Assembly (NCBI RefSeq): GCF_004361885.1
Contig: NZ_SNWH01000008.1
Location: forward strand, 62,001-126,000
Direction: 5' to 3'
DNA: 64,000 nt
Source of the DNA: Halomonas ventosae
Lineage (GTDB): Bacteria > Pseudomonadota > Gammaproteobacteria > Pseudomonadales > Halomonadaceae
The notes under the pieces: model-generated
Databases searched by the model: none
Told to the model about the DNA's origin: nothing
Seen by the model: only the letters and a program-made list of their open reading frames with translations
Program-made: the position numbers and the translations under genes
Part shown: piece after piece, positions 17,844 through 30,619 of the stretch
How the letters are laid out: each line of letters begins with the position of its first letter
Position numbering within the stretch: the stretch's first letter is position 1

Positions 17844-17906
17844 GAGGAGGCGCTGTGAACCCATCCCTGGGCGCTACCGACGCCATCCCTGGCGTAGGAC
17901 CTCCTC
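17844..17906. repeat. Cruciform/REP-like palindromic element between nrdA and nrdB
   Basis: The element is closed by a 7-bp stem (GAGGAGG at 17844-17850 with CCTCCTC at 17900-17906). Inside are two small hairpins that both show the same TCCC loop: CCCA-TCCC-TGGG (17860-17871) and ACGCCA-TCCC-TGGCGT (17880-17895). The structure is a three-way, clover-like fold. It resembles dispersed palindromic repeats of halomonad and pseudomonad genomes; only one copy is visible in this window, so its repeat nature is inferred. It could stabilise or separate the nrdA and nrdB transcripts. Confidence 0.6.
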
Positions 17907-17963
17907 TTCGGCTTGTCCCCGGTGCCTCTCGCTTCACCGGCGGCAATGCGTGTCTGGTTGGGC

Positions 17964-21998
<4,035 letters not shown>

Positions 21999-22091
21999 GG
22001 CGCCGAGGGTCCCTGATGGGTGAGTTGAATGTGGGTGAGTCTATGGCCGCCTCGCGGGCGACGGTTGACAGGCATGGTGCCGGTGGGTAAA

Positions 22092-22107
22092 GCACAGCAT
22101 GTAGTGT
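22092..22107. promoter_or_regulatory. NrdR-like box, nrdA-distal to the second box by 31 bp
   Basis: Read on the minus strand, ACACTACATGCTGTGC matches about 12 of 16 positions of the NrdR consensus ACACWATATATWGTGT. It lies 94 bp upstream of the nrdA start. NrdR represses ribonucleotide reductase genes when dATP is plentiful. The partner box starts 31 bp away, about three helical turns, which is the usual spacing of NrdR box pairs. Confidence 0.72.
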
Positions 22108-22122
22108 TCGTTTCGGTTCGAG

Positions 22123-22138
22123 GCACAAGATAATGTGC
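22123..22138. promoter_or_regulatory. Second NrdR-like box upstream of nrdA
   Basis: Minus-strand GCACATTATCTTGTGC matches about 12 of 16 consensus positions and is nearly palindromic. Together with the box at 22092-22107 it sits in the AT-richer part of the 357-bp region between nrdA (minus) and rstA (plus), where the nrdA promoter should be. The rest of that region, 22139-22355, shows no gene; a TATCCT at about 22290 could be a -10 element for rstA. Confidence 0.72.
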
Positions 22139-22355
22139 TTTTGGCACTCCTTCAAGTGGACAACCTGTGGATCGGCTGTGGCCATCCAGGGGGCAGAATG
22201 GTGCCTTTCACCAGACCCCCATCGATGGGTCGCGCAGCCACCTCCTGTCACCGCGTGGCAACGGGCAGGCGGAGTGCCGGATTTCGGGTATCCTTTAGCC
22301 ATTGGCGTTGGCTCCCGACCGCGGGAGCCTCGCGACCGCTCACCTGCCCGGCAGG

Positions 22356-23084
22356 ATGGAACAACAGAGGATGGACGACAGCTTGCAAACTCAGGAACAG
22401 GAGCATGTGCTGATCATCGAGGATGACGAGCGGCTAGCTGACCTGACCCGTGACTATCTGGAGGCCAACGGGTTTCGGGTCACGGTGGAGGCCGACGGTG
22501 CCCGCGGCGTGGAGCGTATCCTCGCCCTGCAGCCGGAGCTGGTGATCCTTGACCTAATGCTGCCGGGCGAGGATGGGCTGTCGATCTGCCGCCGAGTGCG
22601 CAGCGAATATCCTGGCCCGATCATGATGCTCACCGCCCGCACCGACGACATGGACCAGGTGCTGGGCCTGGAGATGGGTGCCGACGACTATGTGCCCAAG
22701 CCGGTGCAGCCGCGGGTGCTGCTGGCGCGCATGCGCGCCCTGCTGCGCCGCGCCGAGCCGGCCGAAGCCAGCGAGGAGACCTGCCTGACCTTCGCCGACT
22801 TGGTGATCGACAACACCACCCGTGAGGCCTGCATGGACGGCGAACGTGTCGACCTGACCAGTGCCGAGTTCGACCTGCTCTGGCTGCTGGCCAGTAACGC
22901 CGGTCGGGTGCTGACCCGCGAGGAGATCTTCGAGCGCCTGCGCGGCATCAAGTATGACGGCCAGGACCGCTCCATCGATGTGCGTGTCTCGCGCATTCGC
23001 CCCAAGATCGGCGACGATCCCAACCAGCCACACCGGATCAAGACGGTGCGCAGCAAGGGTTACCTGTTCGTCAGGGATGGCTGA
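22356..23084 (+). CDS. rstA: OmpR-family response regulator, RstA-like
   Basis: From ATG 22356 the product has 242 residues: a receiver domain with the acidic triad 'IIEDDERL' (E22-D24) and phospho-acceptor D66 in 'LVILDLMLPGEDGL', 'MLTARTDD' and the conserved lysine in 'DDYVPKPVQPRVLLARMRALLRR', then a winged-helix DNA-binding domain ('LTSAEFDLLWLLASNAGRVLTREEIFERLRGIKYDGQDRSIDVRVSRIRPKIGDDP', shown here only as landmarks LTSAEF through RIRPKIG). An ATG at 22371 with an adjacent GAGG is an alternative start. It precedes a RstB-like kinase by 3 bp, and the pairing is what supports the gene name. The target genes are not evident here. Confidence 0.85.
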   Translation: MEQQRMDDSLQTQEQEHVLIIEDDERLADLTRDYLEANGFRVTVEADGARGVERILALQPELVILDLMLPGEDGLSICRRVRSEYPGPIMMLTARTDDMDQVLGLEMGADDYVPKPVQPRVLLARMRALLRRAEPAEASEETCLTFADLVIDNTTREACMDGERVDLTSAEFDLLWLLASNAGRVLTREEIFERLRGIKYDGQDRSIDVRVSRIRPKIGDDPNQPHRIKTVRSKGYLFVRDG

Positions 23085-23087
23085 GCC

Positions 23088-24689
23088 ATGCGTCGGACCC
23101 TGGCCGACAGCTCCTTTCTGCGCATTTATGCGCTGCTGGCAGTGGCGCTGCTGCTGACCTTCGGCGTGACCCTGCTGGGGCTGGCCATGGTCGACCAGGT
23201 GCGGCGTGAACACTATCGCGAGCAGCTGGTCGAGCCGCCCATGCGGCTGCTGACTGCCTGGATCGACTCCTTGCCCGACGCCAAGCGCGAGGCGTGGTTG
23301 GCGAGCCGCGCCGAGCAGCTCGACATGACCCTGCGGCGGGTAACGCTCGATGACCTCTCGCTGAACTACTTCTCACGTTCGCGCCTCGAGCGCGGTCGTG
23401 TGCTAGTCCTCCCCCGCGGCGCGCACGGCTGGCGCCTGCTGCGCCGGCTGCCCAGGGGCGAGAATCTGCTGGAGGTCGACGTGATGAGTCTCAGCGAGCG
23501 GCAGCTGCGCGGGCTCGCTGAGTTGCTCGCCGAGTGGCTCGCCCAGACCACGGGCGAGACGCGCCGGGCCCGGCTGGAGCGGGTCGCCGGGGATAGCATG
23601 CCCCTGCAGCTGAGCGAGTCCCCGCCCGAGGGGCTGGATGCCCGCCAATTGGCCCGCCTGGCCGCGGGGGAGGTGGTGATCCGGCTGCGGCCCGGGCGTT
23701 GGTCGATGGCGATGTACTGCCTGCTGCCCGGCAGCGCCCCGCAGACTCGATGGCTGACCATCGGCCCGCTGCAGGCCTTCGAGCCGCTGCCGGCGGCGTT
23801 GCCGCTGCTGGTGCTGCTGCTCGGCGTGCTGGCGGCGATCATCTACCTGATCATGCGCCGCCTGGAGGCGCGCATGGCGCGGCTGGAGCTGGCAGCGACC
23901 CGCATCGCCGGCGGACGGCTGGATACCCGCGTCAAGGTCGAGAGCGGCGACTTCCTGGGGCGCCTGGGGATGGCCTTCAACGGCATGGCCGCCCAGGTGC
24001 AGTCGCTACTGCGCGCCCAGCAGGACATGATCCGCGCCGTCTCCCACGAGCTGCGTACCCCGGTGGCGCGCATCCGCTTCGCGGTGCAGATGGTCGAGGA
24101 CATGACCGACGATCCGGCGATTCGTCGGCAGCTGGAGGGCGTCGATGGCGACATCACTGAGCTCGACGAGCTGATCGACGAAATGCTCAGCTATGCCCGA
24201 CTCGGCAGCGAGACCGCCAATGGCGCCGAGCTCGAGACCTCGCCGGTCGACTGCCGCGCCATGGCCGAGCGGGTCATCGAGGCGCTGCGGCCGCTGCATC
24301 GCACTATCCGCATCGAGCTCGAGGCGGGGCCGGATGTGGAGGTTCAGGCTGAGCCGCGCTACCTGCAGCGGGCACTGCAGAACCTGGTGGCCAATGCCTG
24401 CCGCCATGCCCGCAGCCGGGTGGTGATCCGCCTGCAGAGCGAACCCCAGCGGGTGCGCCTGGAGGTGGAGGACGACGGCCCCGGCATTCCCGTGGCGGCG
24501 CGCAGCGAGGTCTTCAAGCCCTTCGCGCGCCTGGATGACAGCCGCTCCGGCGGCTACGGGCTGGGGCTCTCCATCGTGCAGAAGGTCATGGCCTGGCATG
24601 GCGGCAGCGTGATGGTGGATGCCAGCGCCACGCTGGGCGGGGCGCGTTTCACCCTGCTGCTGCCGCGGCGCAACGCTACGCCGGCTTGA
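23088..24689 (+). CDS. rstB: Sensor histidine kinase, RstB-like
   Basis: The 533-residue protein has an N-terminal membrane helix (about residues 12-33), a periplasmic sensor region of ~200 residues, a second helix ('LPLLVLLLGVLAAIIYLIM'), a HAMP linker and a histidine kinase core. The phospho-acceptor is H320 in 'AVSHELRTPVARIRFA', followed by the N box 'QNLVANACRHA', G1 'VEDDGPGIP' and G2 'GGYGLGLSIVQKV'. It starts 3 bp after rstA. In enterobacteria RstB responds to acid and low-Mg conditions through PhoP; such a link is not shown here. Its 3' end overlaps the convergent metR gene by 14 bp. Confidence 0.87.
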   Translation: MRRTLADSSFLRIYALLAVALLLTFGVTLLGLAMVDQVRREHYREQLVEPPMRLLTAWIDSLPDAKREAWLASRAEQLDMTLRRVTLDDLSLNYFSRSRLERGRVLVLPRGAHGWRLLRRLPRGENLLEVDVMSLSERQLRGLAELLAEWLAQTTGETRRARLERVAGDSMPLQLSESPPEGLDARQLARLAAGEVVIRLRPGRWSMAMYCLLPGSAPQTRWLTIGPLQAFEPLPAALPLLVLLLGVLAAIIYLIMRRLEARMARLELAATRIAGGRLDTRVKVESGDFLGRLGMAFNGMAAQVQSLLRAQQDMIRAVSHELRTPVARIRFAVQMVEDMTDDPAIRRQLEGVDGDITELDELIDEMLSYARLGSETANGAELETSPVDCRAMAERVIEALRPLHRTIRIELEAGPDVEVQAEPRYLQRALQNLVANACRHARSRVVIRLQSEPQRVRLEVEDDGPGIPVAARSEVFKPFARLDDSRSGGYGLGLSIVQKVMAWHGGSVMVDASATLGGARFTLLLPRRNATPA

Positions 24690-25590
24690 TTCCTTCCAGC
24701 ACCGCGAAGGAGGTCTCCCGGGCGGTGCGCAGGAAGTCCTCCATCCAGGGCGCGCCGCGGGTCTCCTCGCGGATCGCCGCGAACAGCGTGCTCCATACCC
24801 CCTTCTCGCCCAGGGCCACGGCCTTGACGTAATCGCGCTCCAGGTACTCGGTGAGGGCCCAGTTGGGCAGGGCGCAGATGCCGCGTCCGCTGGCCACCAG
24901 CTGCATCATCATGATCGTCAGCTCGGCGGTGCGCACCTCCTTCGGACGCACTCCGGCGGGGTCAAGGAACTGGGTGAAAACGTCCAGCCGGGCATGTTCC
25001 ACCGGATAGGTGATCAGGGTCTGCTCGGCCAGTTCCTCGGGGGTGACGAAGGGGCGCCCCGCCAGGGGGTGCTGGCGAGCCACGGCCAGCAGGCCCTCAT
25101 AGCGGAACAGCGGCTCGTAGTGGATGCCGGGCAGCGGTTGGGGGTCGGCGGTGATTACCAGGTCGAGCTGTTCGCGGGCCAGCGCCGGCAGGGGGTCGAA
25201 GTGGTGGCCGCCGGGAATGTCGATTTCCACCTCCGGCCAGTGATTGCGGAAGTGGTCGATGGTGGGCATCAGCCACTGGAAGCAGCTGTGGCACTCGATG
25301 GCCATGTGCAGCCGCCCCTGCTTGTTGCCGGCCAGCCGCGCCAGGTCGCGCTCGGTCATGCGTACCAGCGGCAGCACTTGCTCGGCCAGGGTCAGCAGGC
25401 GCGTGCCGGCCCGGGTGAATTCCACCGGGCGGGTCTTGCGCAGGAACAGCGGGCTGCCCAGGCGCTCCTCCAGGTCCTTGATCTGGTGGGAAAGCGCCGA
25501 CTGGGTCAGATGCACGCGTTCGGCGGCTTCCACCAGGGAGCCGGCATCGCGCAGGGCAACCAGGGTGCGCAGGTGGCGGAGTTCAAGCAT
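24676..25590 (-). CDS. metR: LysR-family regulator of methionine biosynthesis
   Basis: The 304-residue protein has a LysR-type winged helix at the N-terminus ('LVALRDAGSLVEAAERVHLTQSALSHQIKDLE', landmarks LVALRD to HQIKDL) and a periplasmic-binding-like effector domain. 'ECHSCFQWLMP' and 'DLVITADP' are typical of MetR, whose effector is homocysteine. It is divergent from metE, with a perfect MetR box between the two, which is the classic arrangement: MetR activates metE and represses its own gene. The last 14 bp overlap the end of rstB in convergent orientation, an unusual tight junction. Confidence 0.93.
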   Translation of the reverse strand: MLELRHLRTLVALRDAGSLVEAAERVHLTQSALSHQIKDLEERLGSPLFLRKTRPVEFTRAGTRLLTLAEQVLPLVRMTERDLARLAGNKQGRLHMAIECHSCFQWLMPTIDHFRNHWPEVEIDIPGGHHFDPLPALAREQLDLVITADPQPLPGIHYEPLFRYEGLLAVARQHPLAGRPFVTPEELAEQTLITYPVEHARLDVFTQFLDPAGVRPKEVRTAELTIMMMQLVASGRGICALPNWALTEYLERDYVKAVALGEKGVWSTLFAAIREETRGAPWMEDFLRTARETSFAVLEGIKPA

Positions 25591-25595
25591 TCGAG

Positions 25596-25608
25596 TGAAC
25601 CTGATTCA
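25596..25608. promoter_or_regulatory. MetR operator in the metR-metE intergenic region
   Basis: TGAACCTGATTCA is a perfect TGAA-N5-TTCA palindrome, the MetR binding consensus. It lies 5 bp before the metR start and 86 bp before metE, so it could serve both autoregulation of metR and activation of metE. The remaining 85 bp contain an AT-rich run (about 25608-25645) that fits a promoter. Confidence 0.82.
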
Positions 25609-25693
25609 TCTTTAAGATTAGAAAGTTTAGTTTGATTCACATCGACTGGCCAGCGAGACTTCCCGGCATCATTCATGCAGAAAGGACGTCATC

Positions 25694-28000
25694 ATGACGC
25701 TGGCTCATGTCATCGGCTATCCGCGCATCGGCGCGGATCGCGAATTGAAGCGCGCCACTGAAGCCTACTGGCAAGGCGACAGCGACCGCGAGGCCCTGGA
25801 GGCCACCGGACGCGCCCTGCGCCTGGCGAACTGGGCGGCCCAGCGCGAGGCCGGACTCGATCTGGTGACGGTGGGGGACTTCGCCTTCTACGACCAGGTG
25901 CTCGATGTCTCGGTGCTGCTGGGGGCGGTGCCGGGGCGCTTCGGGGCCGAGGCGGAGGTGGCACGCGGCGATGTGTCGCTGGACACCGCCTTCCGCATGG
26001 CCCGGGGCCGGGCTCCCGACGGCGAGCCGGCCGCCGCCTGCGAGATGACCAAGTACTTCGATACCAACTATCACTATCTGGTCCCCGAGCTGCACGCCGG
26101 CCAGACCTTTCGCCTGGCCAGCCGTCGTCTCTTCGACCAGGTGGACGAGGCTCGGGCCGCCGGCCACCCGGTCAAGGTGGCGCTGACCGGTCCACTGACC
26201 TGGCTGTGGTTGGGCAAGGGGCGCGGCGAGGCCGGCGAGGGCTTCGACCGGCTGTCGCTGCTCGACGGCGTTCTCGATGTCTACGCCGAGGTGCTGGAGC
26301 GCTTGGCCGGGCAGGGCGTCGAGTGGGTCCAGCTCGACGAGCCGGCGCTGGTGCAGGACCTGCCGCTGGCCTGGCGACAGGCCTACGAGCGTGCCTACCA
26401 TCGGCTGCAGGCCGCCCCGGTCAAACTGTTGCTGGCAAGCCCCTTTGGTGGCCTGGGCGACAACCTCTCCCTGGCGGTGGGTCTGCCGGTGGCGGGTCTG
26501 CACATCGATGTGGTGCGTGCCCCGGCGCAGCTCGACGCGGTACTGGATCGCCTGCTGCCCCACAAGGTGCTCTCGGTGGGGGCCATCGACGGGCGCAACG
26601 TCTGGCGGGCCGACCTGGCGCTGTGGCGCGAGCGCCTGGCCACGGCGCGCATGCGCCTGGGCGAGCGGCTGTGGGTCGCCACCAGTTGTTCGCTGCTGCA
26701 CGTGCCGGTGGACCTGGCCGCGGAGACCACGCTGGATGCCGAGCTCAGCAGCTGGCTGGCCTTCGCCCGGCAGAAGCTCGACGAGACGGCGACCCTGGCA
26801 CGCTTGCTGGATGGCCGCGCCAGCGCCGCCGACCGGGATCGCGTCGAGGCCGCCAGCCGGGCTCTGCAGTCGCGTCGCCAGGCGCCTCGCCTGCATCGCC
26901 CCGCGGTGGCCGAGCGGCTGGCCGGGGTCACGGCCGCCGATACCCGGCGCCGGTCCCCCTTCGCCGAGCGTGCCGTGACCCAGCAGCGCCATCTCGCGCT
27001 GCCGCTGTTCCCCACCACCACGATCGGCTCCTTCCCCCAGACCGCGGAGATCCGCGCCGAGCGGCGCGCCTTCAAGGCCGGTGAGCTCTCTCGCAAAGCC
27101 TACGAGGCGCGGATGCGCGAGGAGATTGCCCGGGTGGTGGCCCGCCAGGAGGCGCTGGGCCTCGACATGCTGGTGCATGGCGAACCCGAGCGCAACGACA
27201 TGGTGGAATACTTCGGCGAGCAGCTCGATGGCTACGCCTTCACGCGCTTCGGCTGGGTGCAGAGTTACGGAACGCGCTGCGTCAAGCCGCCGATCCTGTT
27301 CGGTGACGTAGTGCGCCCAGCGGCGATGACGGTGCGCTGGAGCGAATATGCCCAGTCGCTCACCGAGCGGCCGATGAAGGGCATGCTCACTGGGCCGGTC
27401 ACCCTGTTGCAGTGGTCCTTCGTGCGCGACGACCAGCCTCGCGAGACCACCTGCCGGCAACTCGCCTTGGCGCTGCGCGACGAGGTTCTCGACCTCGAGA
27501 CAGCGGGCATCCGCGCCATCCAGATCGACGAGCCGGCGCTGCGCGAGGGGTTGCCGCTGCGCCGTGCCGAGTGGCAGGGCTACCTCGACTGGGCGGTGGC
27601 CTGCTTCCAGCTGGCCGCCTCGGGGGTGCGCGACGAGACCCAGATCCACACCCACATGTGTTATGCGGAGTTCAACGACATCATCGAGTCGATTGCCGCC
27701 CTGGACGCCGATGTGATCACCATCGAGACCTCGCGCTCAGCGATGGAACTGCTCGACGCCTTCCAGGATTTCGCCTACCCCAACGCCATCGGCCCGGGCG
27801 TCTACGACATCCACTCGCCCAACATCCCCGAGGTGGCCTGGATGGTGGCGCTGATGGAGAAGGCCGCCGAGCGCATCCCGGTCGAGCGGCTCTGGGTAAA
27901 TCCGGACTGCGGCCTCAAGACCCGTGGCTGGGCCGAGGTGGAGCCGGCACTGGCCAACATGGTCGAGGCGGCACAGGAGCTGAGGCGTCGCCATGGCTGA
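25694..28000 (+). CDS. metE: Cobalamin-independent methionine synthase (homocysteine methyltransferase)
   Basis: MetE moves the methyl group of 5-methyltetrahydropteroyl-triglutamate to homocysteine without B12. The 768-residue length and the two similar TIM-barrel halves are typical. Visible zinc ligands are H654 and C656 ('[10 protein letters not shown]') and C739 ('[11 protein letters not shown]'), and the C-terminal half starts with '[16 protein letters not shown]'. Other landmarks are '[14 protein letters not shown]' and '[12 protein letters not shown]'. AAAGGA precedes ATG 25694. The gene is divergent from metR and is presumably activated through the MetR box, so the strain can make methionine without cobalamin. 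Confidence 0.97.
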   Translation: MTLAHVIGYPRIGADRELKRATEAYWQGDSDREALEATGRALRLANWAAQREAGLDLVTVGDFAFYDQVLDVSVLLGAVPGRFGAEAEVARGDVSLDTAFRMARGRAPDGEPAAACEMTKYFDTNYHYLVPELHAGQTFRLASRRLFDQVDEARAAGHPVKVALTGPLTWLWLGKGRGEAGEGFDRLSLLDGVLDVYAEVLERLAGQGVEWVQLDEPALVQDLPLAWRQAYERAYHRLQAAPVKLLLASPFGGLGDNLSLAVGLPVAGLHIDVVRAPAQLDAVLDRLLPHKVLSVGAIDGRNVWRADLALWRERLATARMRLGERLWVATSCSLLHVPVDLAAETTLDAELSSWLAFARQKLDETATLARLLDGRASAADRDRVEAASRALQSRRQAPRLHRPAVAERLAGVTAADTRRRSPFAERAVTQQRHLALPLFPTTTIGSFPQTAEIRAERRAFKAGELSRKAYEARMREEIARVVARQEALGLDMLVHGEPERNDMVEYFGEQLDGYAFTRFGWVQSYGTRCVKPPILFGDVVRPAAMTVRWSEYAQSLTERPMKGMLTGPVTLLQWSFVRDDQPRETTCRQLALALRDEVLDLETAGIRAIQIDEPALREGLPLRRAEWQGYLDWAVACFQLAASGVRDETQIHTHMCYAEFNDIIESIAALDADVITIETSRSAMELLDAFQDFAYPNAIGPGVYDIHSPNIPEVAWMVALMEKAAERIPVERLWVNPDCGLKTRGWAEVEPALANMVEAAQELRRRHG

Positions 28001-28087
28001 CGCCCAGCGTTGAGCCGGGTGCCAGCGCGCCGGGGCAGGGTGGCTGGTATGCTGCCGGAGAAGATCGCCGACACGCAAGGAGCCGCC

Positions 28088-28852
28088 ATGTCCCGTTACA
28101 CCCTTTCCGCCGTCCGCTCCCTCGCCCTGCTGGGCGGGGCCCTGTGGCTTGCCGGCTGCGCTGTCACCCCGGACGGTGCGGCGACACGCCCCGAGGTCAG
28201 CGATAGCGGGGTATCCCGCGCACCGGAGGCGGCAAAAGCCCAGCCCACGGCACCGCTGATGCCCTCGCTTTTCTTCCCCGGCGATGCCGCGACGTTCACC
28301 GCCTGGCGCTGTACGCCGGCCCAGGATCTGGTCACCGCGGCGACCCAGGAGGAGCTGCGCCTGTGGTCCGCCCATGGCGCCTATCGGCTGCCGCCGGCGG
28401 TGGTGGCCAGTGGTGCGCGCTACCAGCAGGGCGAGCTCAGTTTCTGGAACAAGGGAGACCAGGCAATGGTGGAGAGCGCCACCGGGCGACTCGAGTGCAT
28501 CTGCGACCAGGCGCGGGACGTGCTCACCCGTCGCCAGCGGCCGGGTACCATGTTCCACGCCCGCGGCAATGAGCCGGGCTGGGTGGTCAACCTGGCCAGC
28601 GACCGGCCCGAGGCGACCCTGGTGCTGGACGACGGCGAGCGCAAGATGACCCTGCCCTACCGGGTGACCGCCCTGGATAACGGCGAGGGGCGGATGATCC
28701 TGGCCAGTGGCCGGGCCGACACGCCCTTCGAGCTGCGCCTGGAGGCGCGGGCCTGCTTCGACAGCATGAGCGGCCAGCCCTTCCCGGCGCGGGTCACCCT
28801 ACGCATCGACGGCGAGCGGTACTTAGGTTGTGGCCAGGGCATCGCGCCCTGA
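28088..28852 (+). CDS. Lipoprotein with MliC-like and COG3650-like domains
   Basis: ATG 28088 gives 254 residues with a lipoprotein signal ending L-A-G-C (Cys24). After a Pro/Ala-rich linker, residues ~80-150 match the MliC/PliC fold that inhibits C-type lysozyme: '[16 protein letters not shown]', '[22 protein letters not shown]' in part, and a closing cysteine in 'LECICDQ'. The C-terminal ~90 residues ('[14 protein letters not shown]', '[16 protein letters not shown]', 'YLGCGQG') match the COG3650-type domain found in other envelope lipoproteins. The two-domain fusion suggests protection of the envelope against host or environmental lysozyme; inhibition is inferred from fold signatures only. 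It follows metE by 87 bp and may have its own promoter. Confidence 0.8.
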   Translation: MSRYTLSAVRSLALLGGALWLAGCAVTPDGAATRPEVSDSGVSRAPEAAKAQPTAPLMPSLFFPGDAATFTAWRCTPAQDLVTAATQEELRLWSAHGAYRLPPAVVASGARYQQGELSFWNKGDQAMVESATGRLECICDQARDVLTRRQRPGTMFHARGNEPGWVVNLASDRPEATLVLDDGERKMTLPYRVTALDNGEGRMILASGRADTPFELRLEARACFDSMSGQPFPARVTLRIDGERYLGCGQGIAP

Positions 28853-28877
28853 CACGCCTGGGCACTCTTGGTGATTC

Positions 28878-29423
28878 TCATTGGGTGTCCGGGTGTGCCC
28901 AGGGCGGCGCGGCGGCCAGGATGCGTGCCTGCACCGGGCAGTCGTCACGGTGGGCGCCTGGCAGGTAGCCGGTGCTCATCAGCAGCTCGCCGACGATCTC
29001 CGGCCCGGTAAAGCGGAAGGTGCGCTTGAACAGCCGCACCCAGGCGGCATGGTCCAGCGGATGGTGGAGGTCGAGCCAGGCGCGCAGGCTGCCGTGCTCG
29101 GCCTGCAGCGCCTGCACCACGCCGGCGTTGTGGATCACCGCATCGACCTTGCGGCGGTTGCGGATGATGCCGGCGTCCGCCAGCAACCTTGCCCGCTCGG
29201 CCTCGCCATAGCCGGCGACGCGCTCGATGTCGAAGCCCTCGAAGGCGACGCGGAAGGCCTCGCGCTTCTTCAGCACGGTGAGCCAGGAGAGGCCCGCCTG
29301 GTTGATCTCCAGCACCAGGCGTTCGAAGAGGGTGCGGTCGTCGTCCACCGGGAAGCCGTATTCGTGGTCGTGATAGGGCCCGTGGAACGGATGCCCGGGG
29401 GCCAGCTCGCAGTAGTGGCTCAT
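28878..29423 (-). CDS. tag: DNA-3-methyladenine glycosylase I
   Basis: The 181-residue enzyme removes 3-methyladenine from alkylated DNA. Typical Tag features are the N-terminal '[31 protein letters not shown]' region (landmarks YHDHEYG and INQAGLSW), '[15 protein letters not shown]', '[15 protein letters not shown]' and '[11 protein letters not shown]'. The zinc-binding residues normally include an N-terminal Cys and His (here C5 and H15 or H18) and C-terminal His and Cys, all present. It stands alone, converges with the MliC lipoprotein gene and is divergent from gloA. Confidence 0.93.
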   Translation of the reverse strand: MSHYCELAPGHPFHGPYHDHEYGFPVDDDRTLFERLVLEINQAGLSWLTVLKKREAFRVAFEGFDIERVAGYGEAERARLLADAGIIRNRRKVDAVIHNAGVVQALQAEHGSLRAWLDLHHPLDHAAWVRLFKRTFRFTGPEIVGELLMSTGYLPGAHRDDCPVQARILAAAPPWAHPDTQ

Positions 29424-29518
29424 GGGGCTGCTGTCTCCAGGTTGGGGTTGGCAGGGGAGTCGTAACTTGCCAGGATGGAGCCATCCTTACCTTATCAACT
29501 GTAAACGGGAGAACGTCC

Positions 29519-29959
29519 ATGCAGTACCTACACACCATGGTCCGCGTCAGCGACCTCGACGCCTCGCTGCACTTCTACTGTGACCTGCTCGGCCTGACCG
29601 AGGTGCGCCGCAAGGAGAGCGAGAAGGGCCGCTTCACGCTGGTCTTCCTAGCCGCTCCCGAGGACGAGGCGCGCTCCGCCGAGCTCAAGGCGCCGGAGCT
29701 GGAGCTGACCTGGAACTGGGACCCGGAGGAATACACCGGGGGGCGCAACTTCGGCCATCTGGCCTACCGGGTGGACGACATCTACGCCCTCTGCGAACAC
29801 CTGCAGGCCAATGGCGTGACCATCAACCGCCCCCCTCGCGACGGCCACATGGCCTTCGTCAGGAGCCCGGACAACATCTCCGTCGAGTTGCTCCAGAAGG
29901 GCGAGGCGCTGCCACCCAAGGAGCCCTGGGCTTCCATGGAGAACACCGGAACCTGGTGA
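29519..29959 (+). CDS. gloA: Lactoylglutathione lyase (glyoxalase I)
   Basis: The 146-residue protein has two beta-alpha-beta-beta-beta units and the four metal ligands of glyoxalase I: H5 ('[12 protein letters not shown]'), E62 ('LELTWNWD'), H80 ('[10 protein letters not shown]') and E123 ('ISVELLQ'). It converts the methylglyoxal-glutathione hemithioacetal to S-lactoylglutathione; the short form with these residues is the Ni/Co-dependent bacterial type. AACGGGAG precedes the ATG. The C-terminal ~20 residues extend slightly beyond the E. coli enzyme. Confidence 0.95.
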   Translation: MQYLHTMVRVSDLDASLHFYCDLLGLTEVRRKESEKGRFTLVFLAAPEDEARSAELKAPELELTWNWDPEEYTGGRNFGHLAYRVDDIYALCEHLQANGVTINRPPRDGHMAFVRSPDNISVELLQKGEALPPKEPWASMENTGTW

Positions 29960-30091
29960 ACAGCAGCACCCGGCGACCCACATGGAGGTGAAACGGCGCT
30001 GGTTCGTCGGGAACGAACCTAGACACGCTGGCTGCCGGCGTCGATCAGGCGAGGTGCCTGGGCAATCGCCTCGCGCCTCAAGGAAGATACC

Positions 30092-30544
30092 ATGATGATC
30101 AAACTGTTACGCAACATCTTGCTGCTCGCGGCCGGCGCCCTGCTGCTGGCCGCCTGCGGGGGTGGTCCGGCGCCACAGGTGACCGACGAGCCCATGGCGC
30201 GCCTCGAGGGGCCGGTGGTCGACCAGCGCTGGAACCTGCTGCTGGTGGGCACCAGCGAGCGCCTCGAGATGCCGGAGCGTCCCCATTTCGTGATCGACCG
30301 CAATGGCCGGGTGAGCGGCAGCGACGGCTGCAACCGACTGACCGGCCGGGCCGCGCTGGGCGACAACAACCGCATCGCCTTCTCGGAGCTGGCCACCACC
30401 CGGCGCGCCTGCCCCCGGGCCGAGGACGCCGCCCGGGTGCGTGGCATGCTGAAGAACGCCTACCGCTACCTGATCGACCACGACCGGCTGGTATTTTTCG
30501 GCCCTGATCAACGGGTATTGGGCGGCTGGCGCCGCGTGGACTGA
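30092..30544 (+). CDS. META-domain (HslJ-like) lipoprotein
   Basis: The 150-residue product starts with a lipoprotein signal ('LLLAAGALLLAAC', Cys22) and continues with a single META domain: 'HFVIDRNGRVSGSDGCNRLTGRA' in part, 'IAFSELATTRRAC' and 'FFGPDQRVLGGW'. E. coli HslJ is a heat-shock envelope protein affecting novobiocin resistance; the family has no known catalysis. A good hairpin terminator follows 24 bp after the stop. Function beyond envelope location is unknown. Confidence 0.87.
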   Translation: MMIKLLRNILLLAAGALLLAACGGGPAPQVTDEPMARLEGPVVDQRWNLLLVGTSERLEMPERPHFVIDRNGRVSGSDGCNRLTGRAALGDNNRIAFSELATTRRACPRAEDAARVRGMLKNAYRYLIDHDRLVFFGPDQRVLGGWRRVD

Positions 30545-30567
30545 TCCCATGGCTGTCGATCCCTGAA

Positions 30568-30600
30568 CGACAAGGGCCCGCTAATGGCGGGCCCTTGTCG
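30568..30600. terminator. Bidirectional hairpin terminator between the META lipoprotein gene and valS
   Basis: A perfect 14-bp stem (CGACAAGGGCCCGC and its complement, arms 30568-30581 and 30587-30600) with a 5-nt loop lies between two convergent genes. Its stem includes the CAAGGGCCCGC motif often seen in bacterial terminators. The flanking T runs are short, but position and strength support termination in both directions. Confidence 0.8.
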
Positions 30601-30619
30601 CTTGGGGAGCGGGCAACGA

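Noticed and set aside
25673..27655. 660-codon antisense frame over metE
   Set aside because: Low-complexity shadow ORF opposite a certain gene; no domain or start signal.
28857..28903. Inverted repeat CCTGGGCAC / GTGCCCAGG with 29-nt spacer
   Set aside because: The loop is long, the right arm is inside the tag gene and no T run follows; not reliable as a terminator.
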